Program-made: the position numbers and the translations under genes | Notes under the pieces: generated by a model | What the model was told of the DNA's origin: nothing | Databases searched by the model: none | Seen by the model: only the letters and a program-made list of their open reading frames with translations | NCBI RefSeq assembly: GCF_000721705.1 | Contig: NZ_JOJL01000016.1 | Location: 124,001-188,000, forward strand | DNA length: 64,000 nt | Origin: Actinoplanes subtropicus | GTDB lineage: Bacteria > Actinomycetota > Actinomycetes > Mycobacteriales > Micromonosporaceae | Reading direction: 5' to 3' | In this document: piece by piece, positions 48,929 through 59,400 of the stretch | How the letters are laid out: every line of letters begins with the position of its first letter | Numbering within the stretch: the first letter of the stretch is position 1

Positions 48929-49606
48929 CTAGACGCGGGCTCGCCTGGCCAGGCGTTCCGGGTCCAGGATGATCACGCTCTTGCCGTCCAGGCGCAGCCA
49001 GGCGCGGGAGGCGAAGTCGGCCAGCGCCTTGTTCACCGTCTCGCGGGAAGCGCCGACCAGCTGGGCCAGCTCCTCCTGGGTGAGGTCGTGGGTGACGCGC
49101 AACACACCACCGTCGCGGGTGCCGAAGCGGCCGGCCATCTGCAGCAGGTTTTTCGCCACCCGGCCGGGCACGTCCGTGAAGATCAGGTCGGCCAGCGCGT
49201 CGTTGGTGCGCCGGAGCCGGCGGGCCAGCACCCGCAGCAACTGCTCGGCGATCTCCGGCCGATTGTTCAGCCAGGGGCGCAGCGACGTCTTCTTGAGCCG
49301 GGCGAGCCGGGCATCGGTCACCGCGGTCGCGGTCGCCGTGCGCGGACCCGGGTCGAACAGGGAGAGCTCGCCGACCATGTCGGACGGGCCCATGATCGAC
49401 ACGAGGTTCTGCCGGCCGTCCGCGGCCCGGCGACCCAGCTTGATCTTGCCGGACAGCACGATGTACAGGCTGTCACCGGCCTCGCCCTCGTTGAACAGGA
49501 CGTCACCCTTGCGGACTTCGACCGTGTCCATCTCCTTGGCGAGCGCCTCGGCGGCCTCCGGGTCTACGCCCTGGAAGATTCCGCTGCGCGCCAGTACCTC
49601 ATCCAT
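48929..49606 (-). CDS. crp: CRP/FNR-family transcription regulator
   Basis: 225 residues from ATG 49606, with GGAGGT seven bases upstream. N-terminal cyclic-nucleotide-binding beta-barrel ([18 protein letters not shown] ... [20 protein letters not shown], with the FDPGPRTA cAMP-loop), long dimerisation helix, and C-terminal winged helix ([23 protein letters not shown]). Corresponds to Crp (Rv3676 / SCO3571) by neighbours. Likely binds cAMP. The large cyclase-like protein encoded at 40755 could be one source, but this is inference. Confidence 0.94.
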   Translation of the reverse strand: MDEVLARSGIFQGVDPEAAEALAKEMDTVEVRKGDVLFNEGEAGDSLYIVLSGKIKLGRRAADGRQNLVSIMGPSDMVGELSLFDPGPRTATATAVTDARLARLKKTSLRPWLNNRPEIAEQLLRVLARRLRRTNDALADLIFTDVPGRVAKNLLQMAGRFGTRDGGVLRVTHDLTQEELAQLVGASRETVNKALADFASRAWLRLDGKSVIILDPERLARRARV

Positions 49607-49812
49607 CGCCGCACCTCCGAACACGCGCAACGCCTGCGCTCGATCAGTCTAGGCGCACGCGGGCGGGAATCGGGCAGGCACCCCTTGATCCGAATACTGC
49701 AGGGTAACCATTCCGACCGTGACGGGCAGTGGTTTTCGTCGCTCACGGCCGCGCGACAGGAAGGCATTGAGGGGGTCGCCCGCGGTGCTACCCGAAGGTA
49801 TCGTCGCCGTCG

Positions 49813-51006
49813 ATGAATTCCCAGCCCCCGTCCCAAAGCCCGGGCCTTTTCGGGCGTCCCGTCCTCACCGCGACGATCGCATTGGCCGTTTTGGCCGGTA
49901 TCGGGCTGGGTGGCGTCGCGTTCGCGCAGCGAGGGTCGGTCCCCGGACCGCTGTGGCTGGAACCGGCCGAGGCCGCCCCCGTCTCCGCTCCCGTTTCCGC
50001 GAAACCGGCCGCCAGCACCGCCGGCACCGCCGGCGTACGGCGGATCACGGTCTCGGCCACCGGCGACATCATGATGAGCAACGCGCCGAACGGGATGCCA
50101 CCGAGGGACGGCGCCGGCTTCTTCGACCCGGTGCGGGCCGACCTCAAATCCGACCTGGTGATGGGCAACCTCGAGCAGCCGCTCACCGAGGACACCGGCG
50201 CCTCGAAGTGCGGCACCCCGCCCGAGCCGAACTGTTATGCCTTCCGGTCGCCGCCGTCCTACGCGGCGCATCTGAAGGAGGGCGGGTTCCAGCTGATGAA
50301 CCTGGCCAACAACCACACCCGCGACTTCGGCGTGCAGGGCGCGCTGAACACCCGGGCCGCGCTCGACGCCGCCGGCATCAAGTACACCGGTGCGCAGGAC
50401 GAGATCACCGTCGTCGAGGTCAAGGGGATCAAGGTCGCGGTCGTGGGCTTCGCCGGGTACGCCGGAGCCAACAACCTCAACGACCTCGACCACGCCCGGA
50501 CGGTGATCCAGCAGGCGAAGCAGCGGGCCGACCTGGTCATCGTGCAGGTGCACATGGGTGCCGAGGGCGCGGCCATGCAGCACGTCAAGCCGGGCAACGA
50601 GATCTTCCACGGGGAGAACCGCGGCGACCCGATCAAGTTCAGCCACACCGTCATCGACGCGGGCGCCGACCTGGTCGTCGGGCACAGCCCGCACGTGCTG
50701 CGGGCGATGGAGTTCTACCGGGGCAAGCTGATCGCGTACAGCCTCGGGAACTTCGCCGGGGCCGGGCACACGCTGAACAGTCAGGGCGCGCTCAAGTACG
50801 GCGGGATCCTGCGGGTCACGCTCGGCTCGGACGGGTCGTATGCCGGCGGGGAGTTCCGGTCGACGTACCTCGACGGTCTCGGCCTCCCGACCCGCGACAC
50901 CGCCGGCGAACGGGGCCGCAAGCTGGTCCAGCAGCTCACCGCCGCCGACTTCGCGAGCACCGGGGCGAGGATCGGGGACGACGGGTCGATCTCGCCGCGG
51001 GCGTGA
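49813..51006 (+). CDS. CapA-family (poly-gamma-glutamate-type) metallophosphatase
   Basis: 397 residues. N-terminal TM/signal helix (LTATIALAVLAGIGLGGVAFA), Ala/Pro linker, then the CapA/PgsA fold: TVSATGDIMMS, VMGNLEQPLT, MNLANNHTRDFG, VVVQ-type VHMGAE, GHSPHVLRAMEFY, AYSLGNF. Members resemble calcineurin-like phosphoesterases and some participate in capsule polymer synthesis. No capB/capC partners are nearby, so a capsule role is not supported here. Divergent from crp, starting within 210 bp. Confidence 0.9.
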   Translation: MNSQPPSQSPGLFGRPVLTATIALAVLAGIGLGGVAFAQRGSVPGPLWLEPAEAAPVSAPVSAKPAASTAGTAGVRRITVSATGDIMMSNAPNGMPPRDGAGFFDPVRADLKSDLVMGNLEQPLTEDTGASKCGTPPEPNCYAFRSPPSYAAHLKEGGFQLMNLANNHTRDFGVQGALNTRAALDAAGIKYTGAQDEITVVEVKGIKVAVVGFAGYAGANNLNDLDHARTVIQQAKQRADLVIVQVHMGAEGAAMQHVKPGNEIFHGENRGDPIKFSHTVIDAGADLVVGHSPHVLRAMEFYRGKLIAYSLGNFAGAGHTLNSQGALKYGGILRVTLGSDGSYAGGEFRSTYLDGLGLPTRDTAGERGRKLVQQLTAADFASTGARIGDDGSISPRA

Positions 51007-51042
51007 GGAGTTCCTGTCGTACCCGCGACGTACTCTTTAGCG

Positions 51043-51846
51043 GTGACTCTGGTGGTGCGGTCGGTCAAGCGGTTCGCGGGGGAGACGCCGATCGGGCGCA
51101 AGCGACGCGCCCGCAAGATGGCCAAGGTGCTCGCCGAGACGCACCCCGACGCGCATTGCGAGCTCGATTTCACCACCCCGCTCGAGCTCGCGATCGCCAC
51201 CATTCTCTCCGCGCAGACCACCGACGTCCGGGTCAACCAGGTGACCCCCACGCTCTTCAAGAGGTACGTGACCGCCGCCGACTATGCCGGCGCCGATCGT
51301 GCCCAGCTGGAGGAACTGCTGCGCCCGACCGGCTTCTTCCGGGCGAAGACCGACTCGCTGATGAAGCTGGGCCAGGTCCTGGTGGAAAAGTACGACGGCG
51401 TCCTGCCCAACAAGCTCGACGAGCTGGTCAAGCTGCCCGGCATCGGGCGCAAGACGGCCAACGTGATTCTCGGCAACGCCTTCGACGTCCCCGGCATCAC
51501 CGTCGACACCCACTTCCGGCGCCTGACCAACCGCTTCGGCTGGGTGCACGAGGAAGACCCGGTCAAGATCGAGTTCGAGGTCGCCGAGCTGATCGAGAAA
51601 CGCGACTGGACCATGCTGTCGCACCGGGTGATCTTCCACGGCCGGCGCGTCTGCCACGCCCGCAAGCCGGCCTGCGGCGCCTGCACGCTGGCCACCATGT
51701 GCCCGTCGTACGGCACCGGCCCGACCGACGCGGCCGCCGCCGCCAAGCTGCTCAAGGGCCCGCGGGCGCGCGAGCTGGCGATCGCCGCCGGGGTCGACCC
51801 CGATCTCGTGCCGGCCGCCGCGGTCACCGAGCCGGAGGCCCCGTGA
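51043..51846 (+). CDS. nth: Endonuclease III (DNA glycosylase/AP lyase)
   Basis: 267 residues. Removes oxidised pyrimidines and cleaves abasic sites. Helix-hairpin-helix [10 protein letters not shown] with the catalytic Lys, catalytic Asp in VDTHF, and the C-terminal 4Fe-4S loop C-x6-C-x2-C-x5-C ([17 protein letters not shown]). GTG start at 51043. Its TGA overlaps the GTG of the next gene, forming a tightly coupled nth-tlpA-nudix-marP operon. Confidence 0.96.
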   Translation: MTLVVRSVKRFAGETPIGRKRRARKMAKVLAETHPDAHCELDFTTPLELAIATILSAQTTDVRVNQVTPTLFKRYVTAADYAGADRAQLEELLRPTGFFRAKTDSLMKLGQVLVEKYDGVLPNKLDELVKLPGIGRKTANVILGNAFDVPGITVDTHFRRLTNRFGWVHEEDPVKIEFEVAELIEKRDWTMLSHRVIFHGRRVCHARKPACGACTLATMCPSYGTGPTDAAAAAKLLKGPRARELAIAAGVDPDLVPAAAVTEPEAP

Positions 51847-52406
51847 GGCCGTCGCGCCCGCTCGTCGCCGCCATGCTCGCGCTGGTCGCGGCCGTGGCGG
51901 CCGGGTGCACCGCCGAGGCCAAGTCGACCGACACCCCGTCGCCGTTCGCCGACTGTCAGGGCATCACCGGCCAGCCGGTGCCTTCCCTGCCGACCCTGCC
52001 CGACCTCAAACTCCCCTGCTTCACCGGCAAGGAGCAGATCGCGCTGCGCTCGGTGCCCGGTCCCCTGATCGTCAACCTGTGGGCGTCCTGGTGCGATCCC
52101 TGCCGCCGCGAGCTGCCGCTGATGCAGAAGGTGGCCACCCAGACGGCCGGCCGGGTCACCGTGATCGGCGTGGACACCGGCGACTCCCGCGAGGCCGGCG
52201 CGTCCTTCGCGGCGGACAAGGGTGTCAGCTTCCCGACGCTGTTCGACCCGGACAAGAAGCTGGCCAACGCGATCGCCGGGACGAACCTGCCGATCACCAT
52301 CTTCATGGACGCATCCGGCAAGTCATACGTGAATAGGCTCCCGCTCGACGCGGCCAAGCTGTCCACTTTGGTCAAGCAGTGGGCCGGCCTGACGGTGGCG
52401 CTGTGA
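51843..52406 (+). CDS. TlpA/ResA-like thioredoxin lipoprotein
   Basis: 187 residues from GTG 51843 (overlaps the nth stop by 4 bp). Lipoprotein signal ([16 protein letters not shown]) with lipobox AAGC. Thioredoxin-fold domain with active site [12 protein letters not shown] and cis-Pro region NLPITIF. An extracytoplasmic disulfide oxidoreductase, matching Rv3673c. Its stop overlaps the next GTG in the same GTGA arrangement. Confidence 0.93.
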   Translation: MRPSRPLVAAMLALVAAVAAGCTAEAKSTDTPSPFADCQGITGQPVPSLPTLPDLKLPCFTGKEQIALRSVPGPLIVNLWASWCDPCRRELPLMQKVATQTAGRVTVIGVDTGDSREAGASFAADKGVSFPTLFDPDKKLANAIAGTNLPITIFMDASGKSYVNRLPLDAAKLSTLVKQWAGLTVAL

Positions 52407-53113
52407 GCCAGGGGCGGGTGCTGTCGCGCCCCGGCGACCTGCCGTCCTGGTTCGATCCGCTGCTGGGCCGGGTCGACTCCTGCCGTACCGAGGATTTCAC
52501 CACGCTGCGCCCGCCGGCCGGCGGCGGCCGCCCCAGCGCGGTGCTGGTGCTGCTCGGCGAGCAGACCCCCGGCGAGCCCGACCTGCTGGTCCTGCAGCGG
52601 GCCGCGACGATGCGTAACCACGCCGGCCAGCCGGCCTTCCCCGGCGGCGGCACCGACCCGGAAGATGCCGACGCCGTCGCCACCGCCCTGCGCGAGGCCC
52701 AGGAGGAGGTCGGGCTCGACCCGGCCAGCGCCGAGGTGCTGGCCCTGCTGCCCGACCTCTACATCCCGGTCAGCTCGTTCGTGGTGACGCCGGTGCTGGC
52801 CTGGTGGAAAAGGCCGCACGAGGTGAGCCCGCGGCAGCCGGCCGAGGTCGCGCACGTGGCTCGTCTGCCGATCGGTGAACTGGTCGACCCGCAGAACCGT
52901 ATCCGGGTGCGGCATCCCAGCGGTTGGGTCGGGCCCGCCTTTCAGGTTCGGGGACTGCTGGTCTGGGGCTTCACGGCAGGGGTGATCTCGGTATTGCTCG
53001 ACATGGGTGGTTGGTCGCGGCCGTGGCAGCCGGGACGCATAGTGGAGTTGCCGGAGGCATCAGCACCGGTCCCCGCCGCACGCGGCGGCGCGCCGGACGA
53101 GGTTCTGCCATGA
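52403..53113 (+). CDS. CoA-pyrophosphatase-type NUDIX hydrolase
   Basis: 236 residues from GTG 52403. Nudix box GGTDPEDADAVATALREA-QEEVGL and the upstream CoA-hydrolase motif LLVLQRAATMRNHAGQPAFPGG place it in the NudL/CoAse group, which splits CoA into phosphopantetheine and 3',5'-ADP. Matches the position of Rv3672c. Marker residues REAQEEVG are intact. Overlaps the preceding gene and is followed after 34 bp by the MarP-like protease. Confidence 0.92.
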   Translation: MSQGRVLSRPGDLPSWFDPLLGRVDSCRTEDFTTLRPPAGGGRPSAVLVLLGEQTPGEPDLLVLQRAATMRNHAGQPAFPGGGTDPEDADAVATALREAQEEVGLDPASAEVLALLPDLYIPVSSFVVTPVLAWWKRPHEVSPRQPAEVAHVARLPIGELVDPQNRIRVRHPSGWVGPAFQVRGLLVWGFTAGVISVLLDMGGWSRPWQPGRIVELPEASAPVPAARGGAPDEVLP

Positions 53114-53147
53114 TCTTGCCCTGGCCCGCCCCCTCTACGCTGAGTGA

Positions 53148-54326
53148 GTGTCCGTGGTCGATGGCATCCTGATCCTGCTCATGCTGGTCTTCGCGATCAG
53201 CGGGTACCGCCAGGGCTTCGTCATCGGTGCGTTGTCCTTCGGCGGCTTCTTCAGCGGCGTGCTGATCGGCCTGCAGGTGGGCCCCCTGATCGCCGACAAC
53301 TTCACCGACCCGACCGCCCGGCTGGTGGTGTCGCTCGCCTCGATCTTCGCGCTCGCCGTGCTCGGCCAGACGCTGGCCGGCTGGCTCGGCACCCACCTGC
53401 GCCGGCAGATCTCCAGCAAGCCGCTGCAGCGGGTCGACGACGCCGGCGGCGCGCTGATCTCGCTGGTCGCCGTGCTGCTGGTGGCGTGGCTGATCGCGGT
53501 GCCGCTCGGCTCGACCCCGTTCGAGGGGCTCAACCGCGAGGTGCGCAGCAGCGCGATCCTCGGCGGCATCGACAGCCTGATGCCGGAACAGGCGCAGGCG
53601 CTCTCCTCGGCGCTGCGCGACACGCTGGACACGAACGGCTTCCCCGATGTCTTCGGCGGCCTGGCGCCGACCCGCACCAAGGAGGTCGCGGCGCCCGACC
53701 CGGCGCTGAAGGGCTCGCAGATCGTGGCGAAGTCGAAAAGCTCGGTGATCAAGGTGCTGGGCACCGCGCCCAGCTGCTCGCGGCGGATCGAGGGCTCCGG
53801 CTTCCCCTACGCCGACGAGCGGGTGATGACCAACGCGCACGTGGTGGCCGGCACCCGGAACGTGGCGGTCGAGGTCAACGGCAGTGAGTTGCAGGCCAAG
53901 GTCGTGGTGTACGACCCGGAGCGCGATCTGGCGGTGCTCTACGTGCCCGGCCTGCGCGCCCCGATCATGCCGTTCGCCACGAAGCCGGCGGCGACCGGCG
54001 CGAGCGCGATCGTGCTGGGCTATCCGCAGGACGGGCCGTATGACGCCCAGTCCGCCCGGGTGAGCGACGTCAGCCGCATCACGGGCCCGGACATCTACGA
54101 CTCCAACAACGTGACCCGCGAGATCTACACGATCCGCTCCCTGGTCCGCAGCGGCAACTCCGGCGGCCCCCTGATCACCCCGACCGGCCAGGTGCTCGGC
54201 GTGATCTTCGCCGCCGCCGCCGACGACAAGAACACCGGCTTCGCCCTGACCGCAGCCGAGGCGGCCCCGGTGGCTCAGGAAGGCCTGACCCGAACCCGCG
54301 GCGTCTCCACGGCAGACTGCGCGTAA
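53148..54326 (+). CDS. marP: MarP-like membrane serine protease
   Basis: 392 residues. Four N-terminal TM helices of the CvpA/colicin-V type (about 1-130) anchor a C-terminal trypsin-like protease in the periplasm-equivalent space. Catalytic triad: His231 (NAHVV), Asp260 (ERDLAVL), Ser338 (SGNSGGPL). A Cys pair may give redox switching, as in M. tuberculosis MarP, which supports acid resistance. GTG start at 53148. Terminal gene of the conserved nth block. Confidence 0.92.
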   Translation: MSVVDGILILLMLVFAISGYRQGFVIGALSFGGFFSGVLIGLQVGPLIADNFTDPTARLVVSLASIFALAVLGQTLAGWLGTHLRRQISSKPLQRVDDAGGALISLVAVLLVAWLIAVPLGSTPFEGLNREVRSSAILGGIDSLMPEQAQALSSALRDTLDTNGFPDVFGGLAPTRTKEVAAPDPALKGSQIVAKSKSSVIKVLGTAPSCSRRIEGSGFPYADERVMTNAHVVAGTRNVAVEVNGSELQAKVVVYDPERDLAVLYVPGLRAPIMPFATKPAATGASAIVLGYPQDGPYDAQSARVSDVSRITGPDIYDSNNVTREIYTIRSLVRSGNSGGPLITPTGQVLGVIFAAAADDKNTGFALTAAEAAPVAQEGLTRTRGVSTADCA

Positions 54327-54474
54327 CCCGGTCCAAAAGAGCAAGATCAAATTCCCGCTACCGTACGGGACAGACAAGTCTCCGCTTTCCCAGCGACCTG
54401 GCTGCCGTCCCGGCCCCTGTGCCGCCCGCATCCGGGCTGTGCTGCAACTCGGGCGGGCCGAGCCAGGCGAAGGG

Positions 54475-56388
54475 TCACCCTGCCTGCCGCCGCTCACCCT
54501 CACGGCAAGGTGTCGCGCGGCGAGCCCCGCGCGCGACGGCCGAGAGTGGCGGGCGCCGCGCGGCGGCTGGCGGCGGCGGGCGGCGGCGTGCGGCGGCGGG
54601 CGGCGGCGGGCGACGGCGGGCGGCGGCGGGCGGCGGGCGGCGGGCGTGCGGCGTGGCGGCGAGAGCGCGCGGTGGCCGAGAAGTGCCGCGTGGTGGGCGG
54701 CGGGCGTGCGGCGTGGCGGCGAGAGCGCGCGGTGGCCGAGAAGTGCGGCGTGGTGGTCGAGTGCGGCGAGCGAGTGTGGCGCGCGGCGAGCGAGTGTGGC
54801 GCGCGGCAAGCGAGTGTGGCGCGCGGCAAGCGAGTGTGGCGCGCGGCAAGCGAGTGTGGCGCGCGGCAAGCGAGTGTGGCGATGTCGTGTAGGCGAAGCG
54901 GCGGATGGTCAGTAGGGCTGCGGCGGCGGAGACCAGCAGCAGGCCGGCGGCCAGGAGCCAGGCGTGGCGGGTGGGCCTGGCGGTGATCGTGGTGGGGGAG
55001 GCGGCCTGGCCGGCGGCGGCGTGCTGGGTCGGGACCGAGGCGTCGTCGGGGGCGGACAGGGCCTGGCCGGGGGCGGGGGCCGAGCCGAAGCGGGCTACGC
55101 CGGGGGAGGGGGAGTCGTCGAGCGGGTTTTCGAAGACTGCCGGGACCGAGGCGGTCAGGGCGCCGGTGGGGTTGACCTCGCCGAAGCCGTAGGTGGCGTC
55201 GCGGCCGGGTGGGCCGCGGTCGGTGGCGGTGCGGATGATGCGGTTGATGACCTCGCCGGCCGGCATGGTGGGCCAGCGGGAACGGATCAGCGCCGCCGTG
55301 CCGCTCACCATCGGGGCCGCGAAGCTGGTGCCCTGGACCTTCCAGTAGCCGCCGCCGGCCTGCGCGCCGACCAACTGCGTGGCGGGCGCGGTCACCACCG
55401 TTTCCTTGCCGGTGATCGAGCCGGACCAGAGCTGGCTGCTGTCCTTTTCCATGCCGGCCACCGCGACCACGCCGGGCTCGCGCGCCGGATACCACACCTC
55501 GGTGTCCGGCGAGGCGCTCGTGTTGCCGGTGCAGGCGACCACCACCACGTCCTTGGCGAACGCGTAGTCGAGCGCCGCGGACAGGGTGGCGCTGAAGCCG
55601 TTGCCGCCGAGCGACAGGTTGATCACCCGGGCGCCGTGGTCGACCGCCCAGCGGACGCCCTTGGCCACGATGATCGCGTCGTTGTAGCGGTTCTCCTCGT
55701 CCAGTACGCGTACCGGAAGAATCTTGGCTTTGGGAGCCATGCCGATGATGCCGTTCGTGTCGTCGCCGCGACCCGCGATGATCGCCGAGACGGTGGTGCC
55801 GTGGCCGACCAGGTCGGTGTCGCCGTCGCCCTTGGGGTCGACCAGGTCGACGCCGGGCAGCACCTGACCGACCAGGTCGGGGTGGGTGGCGTCGACGCCG
55901 GAGTCGATCACCGCGACCGTCACGCCGGCGCCGCTCGCATACGTCCAGGCGCCCTGGATGTTCAGCGTGCGCAGATACCATTCGTCGTTGCGGACCTGGT
56001 CGCCGACCAACGGGTTGACCGGCTCGGCGAGCGGGCGCGGGACGGCCGACAGGGGGGCGGCGGTCACCGGGGCGGCCGGGACGACGAGCGCGACGACCCC
56101 GGCGAGCGCTGCCGAGGCAAGGCGCCGCCCGCTCAGCAACCCGCACCGCCAGAGCGAAGGCGCAGCGCGCCGCCGCGGCGAAGGCACAGCGCACCGCCGC
56201 AGCGAAGGCGCAGCGCACCGCCGCGGCGAAGGCGCAGCGCACCGCCGGGGCGAAGGCGCAGCGCACCGCCGGGGCGAAGGTAACGCGGACCACCAGGGCG
56301 CAGGAAACGCTCCCTGCCTGGGGACAGGCGGCATCGCGCCCGGGGGTGGGCGGTCGTGCTCGCGGCAGTCACGGGGTGCATCGCTCAT
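54475..56388 (-). CDS. mycP: Mycosin-type (MycP) subtilisin protease of type VII secretion
   Basis: 637 residues, well above the ~450 usual for mycosins. Signal/TM helix near residue 90 (RRLASAALAGVVALVVPAAPVTA), S8 catalytic Asp (AVIDSGVD, about 160), His (GHGTTV, about 195), Ser (GTSFAAPM, about 354), Pro/Ala linker, then a C-terminal TM (HAWLLAAGLLLVSAAAALL, about 480). ATG 56388 with AGGA upstream. Residues about 30-85 and everything after about 505 are encoded by tandem repeats (PSPRRCAA-type and PHSLAARHTRLPRATLA-type). The repeats appear to have extended the gene past its normal ends. Confidence 0.9.
   Translation of the reverse strand: MSDAPRDCREHDRPPPGAMPPVPRQGAFPAPWWSALPSPRRCAAPSPRRCAAPSPRRCAAPSLRRCAVPSPRRRAAPSLWRCGLLSGRRLASAALAGVVALVVPAAPVTAAPLSAVPRPLAEPVNPLVGDQVRNDEWYLRTLNIQGAWTYASGAGVTVAVIDSGVDATHPDLVGQVLPGVDLVDPKGDGDTDLVGHGTTVSAIIAGRGDDTNGIIGMAPKAKILPVRVLDEENRYNDAIIVAKGVRWAVDHGARVINLSLGGNGFSATLSAALDYAFAKDVVVVACTGNTSASPDTEVWYPAREPGVVAVAGMEKDSSQLWSGSITGKETVVTAPATQLVGAQAGGGYWKVQGTSFAAPMVSGTAALIRSRWPTMPAGEVINRIIRTATDRGPPGRDATYGFGEVNPTGALTASVPAVFENPLDDSPSPGVARFGSAPAPGQALSAPDDASVPTQHAAAGQAASPTTITARPTRHAWLLAAGLLLVSAAAALLTIRRFAYTTSPHSLAARHTRLPRATLACRAPHSLAARHTRSPRATLARRTRPPRRTSRPPRALAATPHARRPPRGTSRPPRALAATPHARRPPPAAARRRPPPPAAARRRPPPPAAARRPPLSAVARGARRATPCREGERRQAG
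54630..54757. repeat. 60-bp tandem duplication
   Basis: A 60-bp block (GGCGGGCGTGCGGCG... to GAAGTGC) occurs twice with exact 60-base spacing and one or two changes. It lies inside the mycosin C-terminal extension on the minus strand. To the left (about 54560-54640) is a simple GGC/GGGCGGC repeat run. Confidence 0.85.
54768..54886. repeat. 20-bp minisatellite at the mycP 3' end
   Basis: About six copies of the unit GCGAGTGTGGCGCGCGGCAA. Because 20 is not a multiple of 3, three units give a 60-base, 20-residue reading period and all frames stay open. It directly follows the mycosin C-terminal TM segment. Confidence 0.92.
56150..56290. repeat. 24-bp repeat in the mycP 5' region
   Basis: About five copies of a 24-bp unit GCAGCGCACCGCCG(C/G)GGCGAAGGC. 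On the minus strand they encode PSPRRCAA octapeptides ahead of the signal helix. Confidence 0.9.
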
Positions 56389-56487
56389 CCGATCCTGAAC
56401 GGTCGATGCAGATTACTCCGAAACGGCGCGATATTGCTGGGGTTGGTCGATGCTTATCGCACCGGGAGTCTGTCAATTCGGGGGGTT

Positions 56488-59400
56488 TCACGCATACGGC
56501 GGCTGATGTGCCAGCTGGACGAGCCGGACGCCCTCACGGCGGGTGAGCAGGCGGCCACGTCCCGGCGGCATCAGCGTCGGCTTGACCGCACCGATCAAAG
56601 CGCCCTCATCGGACGGACCGGACATCACCAGGCCGGGCACCGACAGCTCGCGGAGCCGCTGGATCACCGGCTCGTACAGCGCCCGGCTCGCGCCGCCGGC
56701 CCGCCGGGTGAGTACCAGGTGCAGGCCGACGTCGCGGGCCTGCGGCAGGTATTCGAGCAGCGGGGTCAGCGGGTTGGTCGGGCCGGCCACCACCAGGTCG
56801 TAGTCGTCGACCAGGACGAACAGCTCCGGGCCGGTCCACCAGGACCGGTCGCGCAGCTGCTGGGCGGTGACATCCGGGCCGGGCAGGCGGCGTTCCATGT
56901 AGCCGGCCACCGACTGCATCAGCTCCAGCGTCTTCTGCGCCTGGATCCCGTACCCGATGCGGTGTTCCGATTCGGGCAGGTCCATCAGGCTGCGCCGGTA
57001 GTCGACCAGGATGATCCGGGCCTCCTCCGGCGTGAACCGGCGGACCACCGAGGTCGCCAGCGCCCGCAGGAACGAGCTCTTGCCGCACTCCGCGTCGCCG
57101 AACAGCAGGAAGTGCGGGTCCGAGGCGAAGTCGATCTCGACCTGCTGCAGGTCGGCCTCCGAGATGCCGATCGGCAGCCGCAGCCCGGAGCTGCGATCAA
57201 GGTCCATTTCGGAGTACGGGACGGACGAGGGCAGCATCCGCACGCGCGGGGCGAGCGGGCCGTGCCAGTTGGTGGCGACCGCCTTGACCAGCGCGTTCGT
57301 GTCGGCCATGGTGGCCAGTTCCGGACGTACGGTCAGGAAATGCAGGAATTTGGCCTTGTCGGTCGGGTGCTCGACGATGCCGCGGCCGGGCTTCTCCGGC
57401 ACGCTCATCGCGGCCCGCCGGTTGATCACCGAGTCGCTCGGGTCGCCCAGCCGCAGCTCCAGCCGGGAGCCGAACAGGTCGCGGATCGCCGGCCGGAAAT
57501 CCATCCAACGCGAGCTGGAGGCGACCACGTGGATGCCGTAGGACAGACCCCGGGTGGCGATGTCGGTGATCACCGGCTCGAGCTCCTCGTACTCCTTGCG
57601 GAGCGTGGACCAGCCGTCCACCACGAGGAACACGTCGCCGAACGGATCCGCGTCGGCGCCCGTGCCCGCCTTGTTGGCCCGGCGCCGCCGGTAGGACGCC
57701 ATCGAGTCGATGCCCATCGCCGCGAACCGGGACTCGCGCTCGGTGAGCAGGGTCTGGATCTCGCCGACCGTACGCCGGACGCCGACCGTGTCGAGCCGGC
57801 CGGAGACCCCGCCCACGTGCGGCAGGTCGCGGACCGTGGTGAGCGAGCCGCCGCCGAAGTCGAGGCAGTAGACCTGCACCTCGGCCGGGGTGTGGGTGAG
57901 CGCGAGCCCGCAGATCATCGAGCGCAGCGCGGTCGACTTGCCGGAGAGCGTCGAGCCGACGAGCGCGACGTGCCCGGCCGCGCCGGCCAGTTGTAGCCAC
58001 ATCACGTCGCGCAGCTGCTCGCGCGGCTTGTCGATGACCGCGATCGGCACCTGCAGCGCGCCGTGCAGCTCGGGGTTGGCGAAGGCGAGGCCGCGCGTCG
58101 GGTCGGCGACCACCGGGCCGAGCAGCTCGTCGAGCGCCGGCGACTGGTTGAGCGGCGGCAGCCAGACCTGGTGGGCCGGCGGCCCCTGGCCGTTGAGCCG
58201 GTCGACCATCACGTCCAGCACGCTCTCGCCGGCGGGAATCTCTTCCGGCTTGGCCTCCACCGGCTTGACCGGTTTGGGGGCGGGGATGTAGCGCGTCGAG
58301 TACTCGAGGACCTGGGGGACGGCGGTCGCGCCACCGGCCGCTGCCCGGGCGCCGGCCTTGCGCAGCGGGCCCGACACGTACGCGGCCTTGAATCGCAGCA
58401 GCGGCTCGGTGCCGAACTTCAGGTAGCCGTGGCCGGGCGAGCGGGGCAGCTCGTAGGCGTCCGGCACGCCGAGCACGGCCCTCGATTCCAGCGCCGAGAA
58501 GGTTCGCAGGCCGATCCGGTACGACAGGTGCGTGTCCAGGCCGCGCAGCCGGCCCTCCTCGAGCCGCTGACTGGCCAGCAGCAGGTGCACGCCGAGCGAC
58601 CGGCCCAACCGTCCGATCTGGACGAACAGGTCGATGAAGTCCGGCTTCGCGCTGAGCAGCTCGGAGAACTCGTCGCAGATGACCAGCAGCGACGGCAGCG
58701 GGGGCAGCGCCGCGCCACCCGCCCGGGCCTTCTCGTAGTCGCGCAGGCTGGCGTAGTTGCCCGCCTTCCGCAGCAGCTCCTGGCGGCGGATCATCTCGCC
58801 GTCGATCGCGTCCACCATGCGGTCGACCAGCACCAGCTCGTCGGCCAGGTTGGTGATCACTGCGGCGGTGTGCGGCAGCCGGTCGAGCGACGAGAAGGTC
58901 GCGCCACCCTTGAAGTCGATCAGTACGAAGTTCAGCGTCTCGGACGAATGGGTCGCGGCCAGCGCCATCACCAGCGTACGCAGCAGTTCCGACTTACCCG
59001 AGCCGGTGGCGCCGATCAGCAGGCCGTGCGGGCCCATGCCGTCCTGCGCCGACTCCTTGAGGTCGAGCTCGATCGCGCTGCCGTCGGCGCCCAGGCCGAT
59101 CGGCACGCGCAGCTTGTCGCGGTTCGGCCGGGGCGTCCAGCTCTGCGCGACGCTGAACGTCTCCGGGTCGCCCAGCCCGAGCAGCTCGGCCAGGCCCATC
59201 TCGGTGGCCAGCGGGGTGTCCGACGACTTCGACATCGCGGCCAGCCGCAGCGGGGACAGCCGGCGGGCCACCGCCTCGGCCTGCTCGACGCTCAACTGGT
59301 CGGGCGTGCCCACCTCGGCCTCGTGATCCATCGAGTACGTGTTCAGCACCCGCCGGCTGCCCACGTGCGCGGCCTCGAGCACCAGCAGCGACCGGTCCAG

